From Diospyros lotus (taxonomy: Eukaryota; Streptophyta; Magnoliopsida; Ericales; Ebenaceae), in contig NC_068350.1 in assembly GCF_014633365.1 (NCBI RefSeq), positions 5,224,501 through 5,288,500 on the forward strand: a DNA stretch of 64,000 nt. Reading direction: 5' to 3'. The translations under genes and the position numbers were made by a program. Numbering within the stretch: the stretch's first letter is position 1; the number at the start of each line of letters is the position of its first letter. Below are positions 12,368 to 23,299 of this stretch, in pieces. The notes beneath the pieces were generated by a model, which was not told the DNA's origin, did not search any database, and saw only the letters and a program-made list of their open reading frames with translations.

Positions 12368-14117
12368 ATGGCAACAACGCGCGTTGCAAGGGCCTTCGCA
12401 TCCCGGCCGTTGATTCGCCGGTGCTCATCGGCCGGCGAAGTGTCGTCTTCTCCGATTGGAGCTCCGTTCCGTGGGGTGTCCAACCCCCGGTGGGCCTCGT
12501 CATCGTCCGATTCGTCGAATTTCAATAAGAAGATCCCCGACCGCTTATCCGCCGTCATCGATGCCGTCAACGACAGTAAGCTCCCTCCGGAGCTCCGTGG
12601 CCAACGTAACGCCGTCAGGTATCATTCCCAGGCCCTCTCTTCTCCTTTTCACCTTCCAATTTGTCTTCTGTTTGGTTACTCTGAAAATTCCTGCTAGAAA
12701 GGGTTGTTGTCTAGATTTAATTATTTTTTGTCCCTTTTAACTCTAATAATATATAGGTTTCTGTCATTATATTTTTATGTTCCATTAAGCATTCGAAGGA
12801 AAACTAAAACGGAAAATCAAAACTTCAACTGGAGACAGAATTGAACGGCTGAGTAGGGCTTGTTTTAGCTGACCCAAGTAATCGAGGTATGGGTTTACTG
12901 GACGGGGTTCTTTTTTCTTGATGTTAATAATAGTGACATTCGCTTTGACTGATTTTACTCTTCGTGGAACTTGAGATGGCTAATAAGGAAAGAAAAGCTA
13001 ACGAGTGCTCGGAAATGCAGAAAAGGGGTTAGGAACCTAATAAGTATTATATTTAGGAACCTCCTATTTTATAATATTTGCTTCCTAAACTCTTATAACT
13101 GCTTGCTCAAATTGCCTATCTATAATACTTTCTCCCTGTACTTTCGTATCAATTTGCTTCCAAAATACCTAATTTGCTTACTTTTGTATCAGTTGTGAAT
13201 GCATCCCTAGTTTCTTTCCCTCACATTACCTCAACTTCACAAGGAATGATGTTTCTAGTTTGGACACTCATTTGTTAACCTGCTGCAACTGCTTTTTAGA
13301 AGTGCAGAAAGAAACCAAAACAGCTCAATGAAAATATTATATTACCCAGTTCCTGAAAATCATAAAATAAAATAGGAGGTTCCTAAATATTTTGATGTAT
13401 TTTGTTGGAATAATGGAATTCTTGCCCAAAAGGGGTTAGGGTGGGCCGCCCTGGGGGGGGGGGAGGCTGCCCATAGAATATGACCCTCCCCCAACCATCG
13501 CAAAGCAGGGAGCCCCGCGCATTCTGCAGTGTCTAATCTGTTTTTTATCAAGGACTCCTGACAATTTAAGCTGGATTTTATATTTGGACAGATCTGAAAC
13601 TGATATTATAAATATAGTTGAGCAAAGGATATGGCATTCCATGGAAGAAGGGCAGTTTGAGAATTTACCAGGGAAAGGAAAGCCCCTTGATCTTAACACT
13701 AATCCGCATGCTGATCCCGCTGAAGACACCTTATACAGAATTCTTTCAAGAAATAAATGTGCACCAGAGTGGGTTGAGCTGAACAAAGAAATCAGGAATA
13801 ATATCGCTGAATGGCGACTAGCCCTGCATAGAGCCTTAGCGCATAAGGCAGAAGGAAAAAACTCTAAATGGACCGAACTCGCAGATGCTCTGAAAACGCA
13901 GTTGCGTGGCATTAATGATAAAGTGAGTCAATAATAAAGTTTGTTTTGGTTCACTTTTGAAAGGATTTTGCTGCATTTTTTTTACCCGAACTAAGTTTAA
14001 ATGCAGGTTTTCCGCTACAACCTCATCGTTCCTTTTGGCCGCCAGATGTTTGGTCTGAAATGGGAGAAAGAACTAGACCGCTTGAATGATAAAAAAGTAG
14101 ATTCCCGAGGGGAATGA
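12368..14117 (+). CDS. DnaJ homolog subfamily C member 28-type protein (DUF1992)
   Basis: Three exons, 12368-12618, 13592-13922 and 14007-14117, with GT..AG junctions and intact phase, give 230 residues. The N-terminus (MATTRVARAFASRPLIRRCSS) is Arg/Ser/Ala-rich and lacks acidic residues, so an organelle transit peptide, probably mitochondrial, is likely. The DUF1992 domain fills exons 2 and 3: ETDIINIVEQRIWHSMEEGQF, then the hallmark NLPGKGKPLDL, then DTLYRILSRNKCAPEWVEL, and the end FRYNLIVPFGRQMFGLKWE. There is no J domain, as is normal for plant members. The biochemical role of the family is poorly known; the DnaJ name is inherited from animal DNAJC28. The upstream region holds a weak TATA-like ATAAAATT near 12317. 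The gene appears functional. Confidence 0.92.
12619..13591 (+). other. Intron 1 of the DUF1992 gene
   Basis: A 973-bp intron bounded by AG|gtatca and ggacag|AT. It holds an 11-nt G run at 13453-13463 in a GC-rich patch, but no gene of its own. Confidence 0.85.
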
Positions 14118-14559
14118 CCATTCTGCTGAAGGTTTCCCGCAGTATGTGCTTCTTACTTTTTCTTCACATATCAATACCTTCCCCCTTAATCTTAAGATTA
14201 GGAACATCAATGGCGTAGAAATGTTCTTATCCATTACCTTTTTGCTGCAAGTGTACCGGATGACTTCGACATCATGTTGTATCTGTAATTTTCACTTTTC
14301 AGAGATCATAAATAAAAATAAAAAAGAATTAGAAGAGCCATCACTGATGAGATTGGCAAGAAAATTTTGGCCTTGTTGCCATCGAAGCGATTTCATTATA
14401 TTGCTGAATCAATGAAACACAGCCAGACCCCCCCTGGCAAAGACATTCATCAGAATTCAGAGTGTGAAAAGGGGGCATATGCTTAGAAGACAGCTAGAAG
14501 TGCCTAAAATACAATAGCAGAGTCCCAAACTGCATGGCTGGACAAGTTCTAGGGTTGAC

Positions 14560-15600
14560 ACACCACAAGTCTCTCCCCCTGTTTTTCGTAATGACCTTGC
14601 TCATGCCCCAAATTGGCCGCAAGATGGGTGAGAGCACGCCTGTGGTATTAGATAACGCGTCTTTTGGTATAATGGCACGGAAATGACTAAACCAACCTCC
14701 CCATCAAGAAACTGCCTGTGCAGGATCTGGGATTCCCGTTCTTCCTCGTCCCTTGCCTCCACAAACAACAAAGGGCTTAGGGCACATATTAGATTGCCAT
14801 GAAATCAGAAAGCTCTCCATGTCTTTCAATGAAAACAATGATAGTTTTACCTCGGAGCCTCTATTGACCAGGGATGCTGGGGCAAAAATTTAAGGGTTTT
14901 GTCTATTCTCCTCACCAGCTCATTAACTCTCTCTTGCGCAGTGGCCAATTCTGTTGTGTGAATGACTCTGCACCGCATGACAAAAATAAACAGCCGAGGA
15001 AAAACCTTCACATTCAGTATCATAACGTTAGCTTCTAGTGTTGAAAGCGATCGCCCCAACACTTGGCTTAAACAGTTCACCTGATTCCTCAGTTCCTTAG
15101 TTCAATTCCAAAAATGTAAGATAACTTATGAATATTCATGTAAAAGGCATCGAATTCTATTATGGCAACATATTATATTCAATCATATAGAGAAAAAAAG
15201 TGCTAGTTGAGCAAGAAAGGTGCAAAATACAAAAGGAAAGCAAATAAACTTACATGATTTTGAATTTCAAGCCGGCCAATTGAATGTTTGAATTGGAGGT
15301 ATGCATCTCTTTCGGACAAAAGTTTCTGTAACAGCTCATCTACACTGAACGAATACAGTAAGAAAAGAATAAAATGATCAGAGAATGTTAACAACTGAGA
15401 TACATGGCTGTGGTTGCAGCAACCAGAGGATACAAATTTCAAGCAGCAACACACATCATGAAAATAGAAATATGCGACACCTCTTCATCCTTTAATAGGC
15501 CAATGATGACACCAGCCGCAGACTCTTCAGGTGGCTGAGCTGAAGGCCTTTGTAGATATTGAAGCCATTGGAAGAAACTACAGTTGGAGGTTGGAGGATA
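14560..15600 (-). pseudogene. Decayed VPS37/Mod(r)-domain gene (ESCRT-I subunit)
   Basis: Four traces on the minus strand line up in order with plant VPS37 proteins, the ESCRT-I subunits that help sort ubiquitinated membrane cargo. (1) About 15580-15481 reads ESAAGVIIGLLKDEE. (2) 15344-15254 reads VDELLQKLLSERDAYLQF and ends at a GTAAGT donor. (3) About 15096-14840 reads ELRNQ, then CRVIHTTELATAQERVNEL, then, after a frame change in a T run, APASLVNRGSE. (4) About 14765-14560 reads EEERESQILHRQFLDGEVGL, then, in another frame, YHRRALTHLAAN. Together these cover the Mod(r) domain. Damage includes a phase mismatch between blocks 1 and 2, at least two internal frame changes, and no start codon in frame for block 1. 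Intact VPS37 proteins are about 220 residues. Either a true pseudogene or a gene with several assembly indels. Confidence 0.75.
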
Positions 15601-15866
15601 TCATGCATTTGTAGAAATCTCATATGAGGTGCAGGGCTGATCTAAATTTATGTAGGGAGAGATTGAAATATTTTTTTGAGATGTAAAATTATATATCATA
15701 GACTTTGGGGTGGGTCGTAAATTTTTTTAGACTAATTTATTATTAAAAATTAATTTTTTATATTAAAAAATTAATTTTAATTGTGAACTACCCTAAACTT
15801 CTCATGTGTAAATCCGCCCTTGTTAAGGTGGTTGAGCTTGCTGCTCACGAAATTGAGAACCCCCAA

Positions 15867-16410
15867 CATTGAGAATTTTTTTAAAATATTATATATTTTT
15901 AAATAATTTACTAAAGTACTATATTTTTTAAACTATTTAACAAACTATTACAATTCTTCGAACTCCACATGTCACTTGGAATGAAGGTTTTCTGGTGAGT
16001 CAAACTTGCTATTAAGAGCAGTGATATATAATAAAACACACTAATGTTGAGTGAACATCTTCCTATACTTTACCCTTCATACTGAGGCAAATTTTGAAGT
16101 CTTCTCAAATTTGATACAACAAAACATGCTATTGAGTTTGAGGAAATTGAAAATTTTGCGAAAGTGTTGACCTATAAATGAAGGGAGATGATCGGTAAAG
16201 GGAGGAATTAGGATAAATTAAACTTGTTACTGTGAGTAGTGTGTTTTGTTATATTTCATTATTCTCAATAGTGAATTTGTCTTACCAAAAGATCTGCATT
16301 TCAAGATGATTTGTTGAGTTGGAAAAGTGTAGTAGATTGTTAAATAGTTTAGAAAAAAATATAATATAAAAATATTTTAAAAATTGTAATATTTTCAAAA
16401 ACTTACCCCA
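15867..16410. mobile_element. Foldback element with arms of about 200 bp
   Basis: The sequence from about 15867 to 16080 recurs inverted at about 16190-16410. Matching blocks include TTTAAACTATTTAACAA, AACAAAACACACTA against ATAATAAAACACACTA, and CTATTRAGARYARTGA-like runs. The centre lies near 16140. Identity between arms is moderate, with small indels. No coding capacity, and the target duplication is not clear. Best described as a MITE or foldback transposon of unknown superfamily. Confidence 0.65.
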
Positions 16411-17551
16411 CAAACATAGGTAACTTTAAAACATACTGGAGTCCTCAACAACAATATATAATAAACAAAGGATAATTATAGAAATTTGCTTAAAATTTGA
16501 CATAATATTCACTTTGTATTAAACTTTTCTCACTTACAAAGATTTACTCGAATGGTGTTTGATTTTTTTTTTCTTCAAAAAAACCATCTAAGTTGAAAAT
16601 CCTCATTCCTTCTGTTGAGAAGGCCCTGCAAGCAACTCTAAAATAACATTTGGGGACCTTTACTAGATTTTGACAGTTTTATACATAAATTTTTCTTTTA
16701 AGTCTCTAAAACCACTTTTTTTGGTCTATAATAACCTCTTCCCATTTGATGAGATTCTAGAACTATCTCTTTATAGTCATTCCGATGTTTGTTCTCTCAA
16801 AACACAATTATGGCAAACTCGTAAAACTCGATTTTTCAATAAGAGTAATCCAAATCCAAATGTATGGACACCTGACAAGGGAGGATGAGAAAAATGACCT
16901 ACTAGAAGGAGCTAAACATGAGTTGTTGGAGAAAATTGATCTTCTAATTATGAGAACACAGATAAGAGCAAAGACAATATCAAATTATTGTCGAATTATG
17001 ATAAGATCAATCGCCAGAATATCTCCTTTTTAGTGAAATAAAGATTTTTATTTTCTTTTTTTTTTCTGGTCCATTTCATTTTCACTTTGCAAGTAATTGA
17101 TGAAAGCACAAGTCTTAGTTAATGTTAAAAGATTGCACATTTATAACTATAAAGTCATATGGTTCAGTTGTAGAAATAATATTTTATTTTTATAAAATAA
17201 AAGTGAGATTGCATATAAAGATCATACTTTAAATTATTAAAAAATAGTCTCATCCACTAAAATGTGCTCTTATGCAAACTAATTGATCATCATTTTTGCT
17301 ATATTTTCCCCTAAATTAATTCATTTCTGTAGTGGAGAGAGGAGAACCTAAGAGCTAGAGTTTCATAGAAGATGACTTTTTCTGCTGCAAAAGTGTGAGC
17401 AAACTATATTGAAGAAGAGAACTGTTGCATAATAATGCATACAGAAGTAGTACTCTTGTCGTCAACGTACACAAGAGAAACATGTTTAACTCTGCATATA
17501 TTCCAAACAGTTGTATATGCTTCCTGGGATTTCAACTAGGGACATTAGGGG
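16411..17551. other. Intergenic, no gene recognised
   Basis: AT-rich spacer between the foldback element and the 3' end of the carboxypeptidase gene. Short ORFs near 16670-17033 have no recognisable domain. The 3' UTR of the minus-strand carboxypeptidase gene should begin just left of 17552. Confidence 0.45.
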
Positions 17552-20415
17552 TCAGGTGATATTGGGCGATCGAGTAATGTTACCCACCATCTCAAGAGAA
17601 ACATAGGGCTGATCTACCGGGACCTGCAAACATATATAGGAGGATTGTTGGTTTAGATATCAGCCTTGAACAGTAATGCATCTAGAGTGATTCAATTGCC
17701 AAACCACCTAATCTTTGTAATTAATGTGATGGTGATGACTATTGATAACATTTGAGTTCGAGAGAGATGAGAATGGTGAAGTAACTTAAAATTACTCACA
17801 AAGTGCCCAGATTGAAGAATCCAATAGAAGAACAGGTTCCTGTATGACCTCATGAACCCTTTTGTATTTTTGTCATCTCCTGCCCCATAAAAGGTGTTCG
17901 GTTCAAGCCTAAATAATTTTGTAAGCCATCCCACCTGCAAAACTTGTCTGGTTAACCTTCAGTGCCACGTGCCAGATATCAGCAACTTAACTGCAAACTG
18001 TAGATGAAAGAATGATTACTCGAGTTTTTCGACCCATGCTTCTGTGCCTTTGATTGAGCACATGAGATCAAGCTGCCATACATAACACCAGACCACATCA
18101 ATCAAAGGAGTTATGTGCAGAAGAACTTTGAAGGGAAGTAAGATCCTTAAACATCTACAGGGAAACACTACGTTAATTTTTGTTACCCATTTTTTCCATA
18201 ATATGTTCAGTCAATTATATGTGCATATAATGGTACCTGTCCATTGTAAATAGTCACGTTAATTCCTTTGGCTAGCAGCTCACCAACCTGGAAAAATACG
18301 ATATTGTTAAAGTGCAATACACATTGGACAGTCTGTCTCATCAGTCCAGTCTTCTACTGTGTATGTATGCTAACTTCATCTTACCTCTTTAATTCTAGGT
18401 TTCATGAAGTCATCTATCAGGGCATCGAGGACCCAGTAAGCCTGTGCCCCCCATCTGTAGATGATCAATTATTGTAATTTACACATTGGTAAACGGAATT
18501 TGTCTTAAGTTCTTTTGATTGAATATTTGTTCCCTTTCTATGTTAGTGAAGTGAAAGAACTTACGTTACATTTTCTGGGATGATCTTAAGCTTCTGCTTA
18601 ATAGGCCCGTTCATCAAGGTATCAAGATCACCGTGTGATCTTGGAAGAGTACCTTCTCAGACTGTGTCCTTTCAATCGATTCTCTCTTGCATCGGCAGTT
18701 TGATCCAAGAAGAAGTAGTAGAAGTTCTACAACATACTCCAGATGAAACCGAGTAAATATTCTGGGAGCTGCATGAAACATAAGCAAAAACATGGGGGGA
18801 GAGAGAGAGAGAGAGAGAGAGCACATTGCCACTGCTTTCCCAGATAGCTCCTTCAAGGTTTAGCAAGGTATCAGCTGCATCTTTGTTCAGTCCTTGTGCA
18901 AGTTGCTGCTTGATCTTTTTAGCTAAACTGCAAGGCAAAGTGGGTTAATCCCAGGAGTATCCGAACTCCTCTTTCCTAAACTTGTTTGGGAGCATCATTT
19001 AAATTTATTTTTATTTTATCTCATTAGGAAGTGAGAGGAACCTGTTTGATATGTCCAAACCATTGCTGTCAAGTCTAGACACGCCCTTCAGAAGAGGTCC
19101 CCATGAAAACTGCATAGAGATTATACTCTAGTCCCTAGATGATACAAGAAACAGGCATCTTTTGAAACTAAACACGGAAAAGGAAAAGGCAGTTCAGTTG
19201 TGTTAACCACATACCAGAATATCTTCAGGAGAAATCCAACTGTCTCCCAAAGCAACTCCTTTGATCAGACAAACAAGTGCAGATTTAGGAGAATGTTACT
19301 TTTACAATTAGGTAATTAGTTCTTGTCAAGCATATTGGTTTCCCTCTCTGTTTTTTGTGCATACACGTAAGAAAGAGTGAGTTTGAAGCAGTAGTTGTCC
19401 AAAGCAATAAAACTACACCCAAATACAGACTTGATCTCAATTTAGTACCTCCAAGTTGAAGCTTTAAGTCCCATGCCTCAATAGCTTTAAGAACCGATAG
19501 CCCGAGAGTAACAGCAAATTTTCCTCCATATGATTCTCCAAAAATGAACAGTGGAGTCTGTTGTAGGGTCTTATTCCATTGAAAATAGCCTTCAACAACT
19601 TAGTCAAATCAGCAGCTGCCTCTTCGTCAGTCCTAACGGCCACACGTTGATCCTCTACGTAGCTAAAACCAGTTCCAACCGGACTATCCTGAAACCACAG
19701 GTGAATGACACAAGTAAGATTTCAAATCTTCGATATCCACTTGGTGTTTACAAGTTGTTAAGAGGAGTACTAGTTACTTGAAAAAGGCATACAAGCAAGC
19801 CTATAACTTACTACAAACAAGAGATCGGCTTTGGCGAGCCAAGTTGAACTCCTGGGCTTCAGATTCACGTCCAGTGGTCCTATTTCTAGGAAACTCCCAT
19901 GCCCAACTCCAGAAGCCCCCTGATTTACATATGAAAACTCTAAAAATCAGATGAAATATGCAACAACAGCATGTGCATTTCAATTTGTTCGTCTTTATGC
20001 ATGCTCTACGCCAGGCTTTACTTACAGGACCTCCTTGTAGCCATAAAATTATAGACCAAGGGTTTGTATGATGTTCAACTCTGTGGGGGCTTCTGTAGAG
20101 CCACCCGAACATGTTTGCCTCTGCATTACAACATTAAAGGAAAGATTATGGGGAACCGATGAGTAGAACTACTGCTACAATACCCGCCACGAACAATAAC
20201 AACGACGACGACGACGACGACGACGACACGACAACAGAACATAATTGGCGAATGCGTTTAGGAAGTTTTGACGTACTTGAGCGAACTTCAACGTATCCCC
20301 ATTGTTTAGACCTATCACTAGTTTCTGCAGTAACTTGACTAGTTCCATGAACCAATGCATCAGCTAGTAGTGGAGACAGGAAGAGAAACAGAAATAGGCT
20401 CTCTATTGAAGCCAT
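17552..20415 (-). pseudogene. SCPL51-like serine carboxypeptidase gene, 13 exons, frame-broken
   Basis: S10 serine carboxypeptidase resembling Arabidopsis SCPL51 (At2g27920). The ATG at 20415 opens a signal peptide (MASIESLFLFLFLSPLLADA). Exons on the minus strand: 20415-20277, 20120-20026, 19919-19812, 19688-19449, 19258-19215, 19109-19042, 18927-18825, 18768-18565, 18454-18385, 18287-18237, 18072-18020, 17934-17800 and 17623-17552. All have GT..AG borders. Landmarks: NPWSIILWLQGGP, DSPVGTGFSYVED, catalytic Ser in FGESYGGK, GDSWISPEDIL, catalytic Asp region NVTIYNGQ|LDLMCS, and the His in WILQSGHF|VPVDQP. Breaks: a missing A near 19572 in exon 4, just before the active-site Ser; several frame changes in exon 8 (about 18745-18610); and a missing T near 17890 in exon 12. 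The perfect splice sites argue for recent decay or for assembly indels. As read, it makes no full protease. Confidence 0.85.
18800..18820. repeat. (GA)n microsatellite in carboxypeptidase intron 7
   Basis: About ten GA units immediately downstream (on the minus strand) of the exon 7 donor at 18824. A likely length polymorphism, sitting close to a splice site. Confidence 0.9.
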
Positions 20416-20429
20416 TTTACAGTCCAAAA

Positions 20430-22980
20430 GGAATGGCTTAGAGAGATATATATATAGATGAACGGTCCCAGATCTTTACAGCAACGACCAGAACAATTCC
20501 AAGCCTTAATCCTGGTAGGTAGAGTGAACTGTATGAATTCTAATTTAACAATTATCTATATCCCAAGTTATGTTTAATGGTTTCTCACCAAGCTTTCTTT
20601 CGTCTTCCTCTATTCTTTTTTTTTTTTTTTGATACAAACTTCTTCCGTTCCATTCACTCATGTCACAGTTTAGTCCCTTGATCTTCATCTTTCATGTCCA
20701 AAAGATTTTAATGTGTCTCGACACGGCATATCTTTTTGTGTCACTTGAGCCGTGTGTCAAAATTTTTCCATATCTAGGCTGTCATGGCCAGAAGATGCAT
20801 TCTACCGTCTCAACTGAAAAGAGAAAAGCAACAAAGATGAAGCATAAAGAATCAAAAAACAAAAGCTGCTTTTATTGGTATCAAACAATTGGCAAGACAT
20901 CAAAGTCAAATCTATTTTAAGAATTCTGAGTAATCAATACTCAGGCTATGAAGAAGAACAGTGGCATCTTTCGGATTGTTCTTTGACAAAACCTCCATTT
21001 GGTTGTTACATTAATTGCAAGAAGTTCTACATTTTGAGTCATCAATCCTTCCTTTTCTGAAGTCTACATTGAAGGAGACTGGTGAGCTTGACTGAAAAAG
21101 AAGGGAGCCCATAATCCTCTCTAACTGCTTGCTATTTTAGACAAGCTTGAGGTTAGTGAACATGGTCTCATCAATCTAAGGAATGTGGTAGTTGAGAATT
21201 TAAGGAAGAAAAATAAAGAAAAGTTATTTCTTTCTTTCTTTCAGTTGAGACAAACTATTCCTTCTTGTCGAACTCTGTTAAAACTATATATAGCAAACAA
21301 ACCTCATTAATCACCGCCTGTGCAGAGAACCATGCTATATGAAGTGAAAAGTGGTCTTTAATTTCTTCCTCTCTTAGTGCCCAGAGAAATTGTCATATAT
21401 GCTCTCTCCTACTTCTTCCACTATTAGTATAAGGTAAGGAACCTTCTTGTTAGAGACCAGCATATCAAATGCACTATATCAAGGGAAGCCTTCCTTTCTT
21501 TTCTCACTAATTAATGACTAATCCAATTCAAATATTCTTACTCCGTACCTGTATATGCTAAAAAATCTAAATCCTAAATCTAAACCTAAATCATAATCAT
21601 ATGTCTTGTCAAGAAATAATGGGTAATATTTTTCATCCCTAATCCTCGGAGAGTGAGGAACCTCATCCACTCAGAAGACCATTCAATCAAACTCTTGAAA
21701 AATCAAAGGTTTGCTATCAAGAAGGTTGCTCAAGAGATCCTACAATTAGAAAAACAAAATTAATTAAAATTTATCACATAATACTTAATAGATTTAAAGG
21801 TGTATTAAAGATCCTACAATTATAAAAATTTACACAACAATAATAACAAAAATTTACGATGAAAGTAAAATAAAATTCAAGATCAAATATTTAACTTACA
21901 AGTTAAAAACGAAACAAAATTATCAATCCATTAATAAAATGTTAGGTGGGATAGAAATAAAAGACAACGGCTCTTTTTAAATATTTCAAATTATTATTAT
22001 TATTTTATTTTTAAATATTTAAAAATAAAATAAAAAATAAGAAAGACTTGACCCGGATCAATCTCCCCACCCCAGCTTGGCCATGGTTCATGCAAAAAAT
22101 CAGACAGTTTTGGTCATTTGATTCTGCCAAGTTCCCTGACTTACTCAGTTTAATCCGACTTTTAAAACATTTGTCCCATCGATAGAAGTTGATGCTTCTT
22201 TTACTAATTCGATAGAATTTTAAGGCAAAATATAACATCATTTGGCCTAAGTTTTCACTGGACAACAAACACAGGACCTTAAGGCTGCGACCACAATGGG
22301 GCCATGCCATATATATAGCTCATAAAGTTTCCTATAAACATCGGCAATCGCATCCTGAGGCTGAACCCACCCAAGACTTGTAATGAACTTCTAGTGGCAA
22401 TTGCATCCTCATGTTTGGACTTCCAACTTGAAGCATCCCATCTGCAATACTTACCTACCACATAGTTTGTAGCCCCCCCCCTGCATCAATAGCCGACACC
22501 TCAAGTGTGTGCCACAGTCAAATTTTAATTCCAAAATATTATTTGAATATCAAACAAACACTATACAAATAAATTTAAGCACACCCAAGACTTGTAATAT
22601 TTTAAGTGACACTTAATAATAATGTGTTAAATTTACAACATATTACACATATTTCTAGATTTGGATCAATTACTAATATAGAAGATTCAAATACTAATCT
22701 ACTCTACTATTTGAATTTGATTAATTGGCAATCTCTTTAATAGATCTAGTTAATCGAGAATCTTTTTACTATCTTGAAAATCTCTTTAACCACTCGAGAA
22801 TCTCAACTCATATAACAAAACTACATTTCGAATGTCAGTTCATATAATTTATGAATAGAAATGAATTTTTAATGTTATAAACATCTTAATAAAAATACAT
22901 TTTATATTTGCCTATTTCTCTTAAAAAAAATAAAAATCGCGTGTGGTCGATTCGGAACAAGACTTTTGATAATTGTCCCA
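20430..22980. other. Intergenic region upstream of the carboxypeptidase gene
   Basis: A (TA)n stretch at 20441-20455 lies only about 26 bp before the start codon, so it is too close to be a normal TATA box unless the leader is very short. A patch at 22262-22390 has an open minus frame (including GWVQPQDAIADVYRKLYELY) that looks protein-like but matches no family I recognise. The rest is AT-rich with nothing identified. Confidence 0.4.
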
Positions 22981-22984
22981 ACAG

Positions 22985-23293
22985 CAGTAAGTTCAGATTT
23001 CAATCCCACGAGCATGACTCCACAAGAATGATGAGAGAGAGAGAAGAGAGAAGAGTCCCCTGTCCTGGCAGGGAGCTTTCATTTCCATTGAAAAGAGCCT
23101 TTCAACAATAGATGGTAATCAAATCAGTTGCCGCCTCTTCGATCTTCATCACTCCTATCCTAACTGCCAAATTCCCATCTTCCCCATAACTAAAACCTGT
23201 CCCCACCCCCCACTGCCCCCTGGCCCCTGCCACTAAGAAATTTCCAAACTCCACAACATTTGGAATCCATGGCTTTAACATCTGATACTCCAC
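22985..23293 (-). pseudogene. Fragment of a second SCPL51-like carboxypeptidase gene
   Basis: The minus strand reads TGFSYGEDGNLAVR then EEAATDL, matching the region of exon 4 of the nearby gene (TGFSYVEDQRVAVR, EEAAADL). It continues as FNGNE into a degraded stretch with a GAGTCATGCTCGTGG echo of the active-site Ser block. Frame changes and inserted residues (RIGVMKIEEA) show decay. Upstream, traces of exon 3 (EFGNFL) may be present. It lies about 3 kb upstream of the start of the main gene in the same orientation, so it is probably the remnant of a tandem copy. It keeps the A nucleotide that exon 4 of the main gene lacks. Confidence 0.7.
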
Positions 23294-23299
23294 TCTATT

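Noticed and set aside
12368..12740. Other open frames over DUF1992 exon 1 (both strands)
   Set aside because: Shadows of a GC-rich exon; only the frame that splices into the DUF1992 domain is supported.
20416..20427. Earlier start (MDCK..) for the carboxypeptidase
   Set aside because: The codon is TTG; the ATG at 20415 starts directly with the signal peptide.
22262..22461. Minus frame with GWVQPQDAIADVYRKLYELY
   Set aside because: Looks coding in style, but stops flank it and I cannot link it to any family or exon structure.
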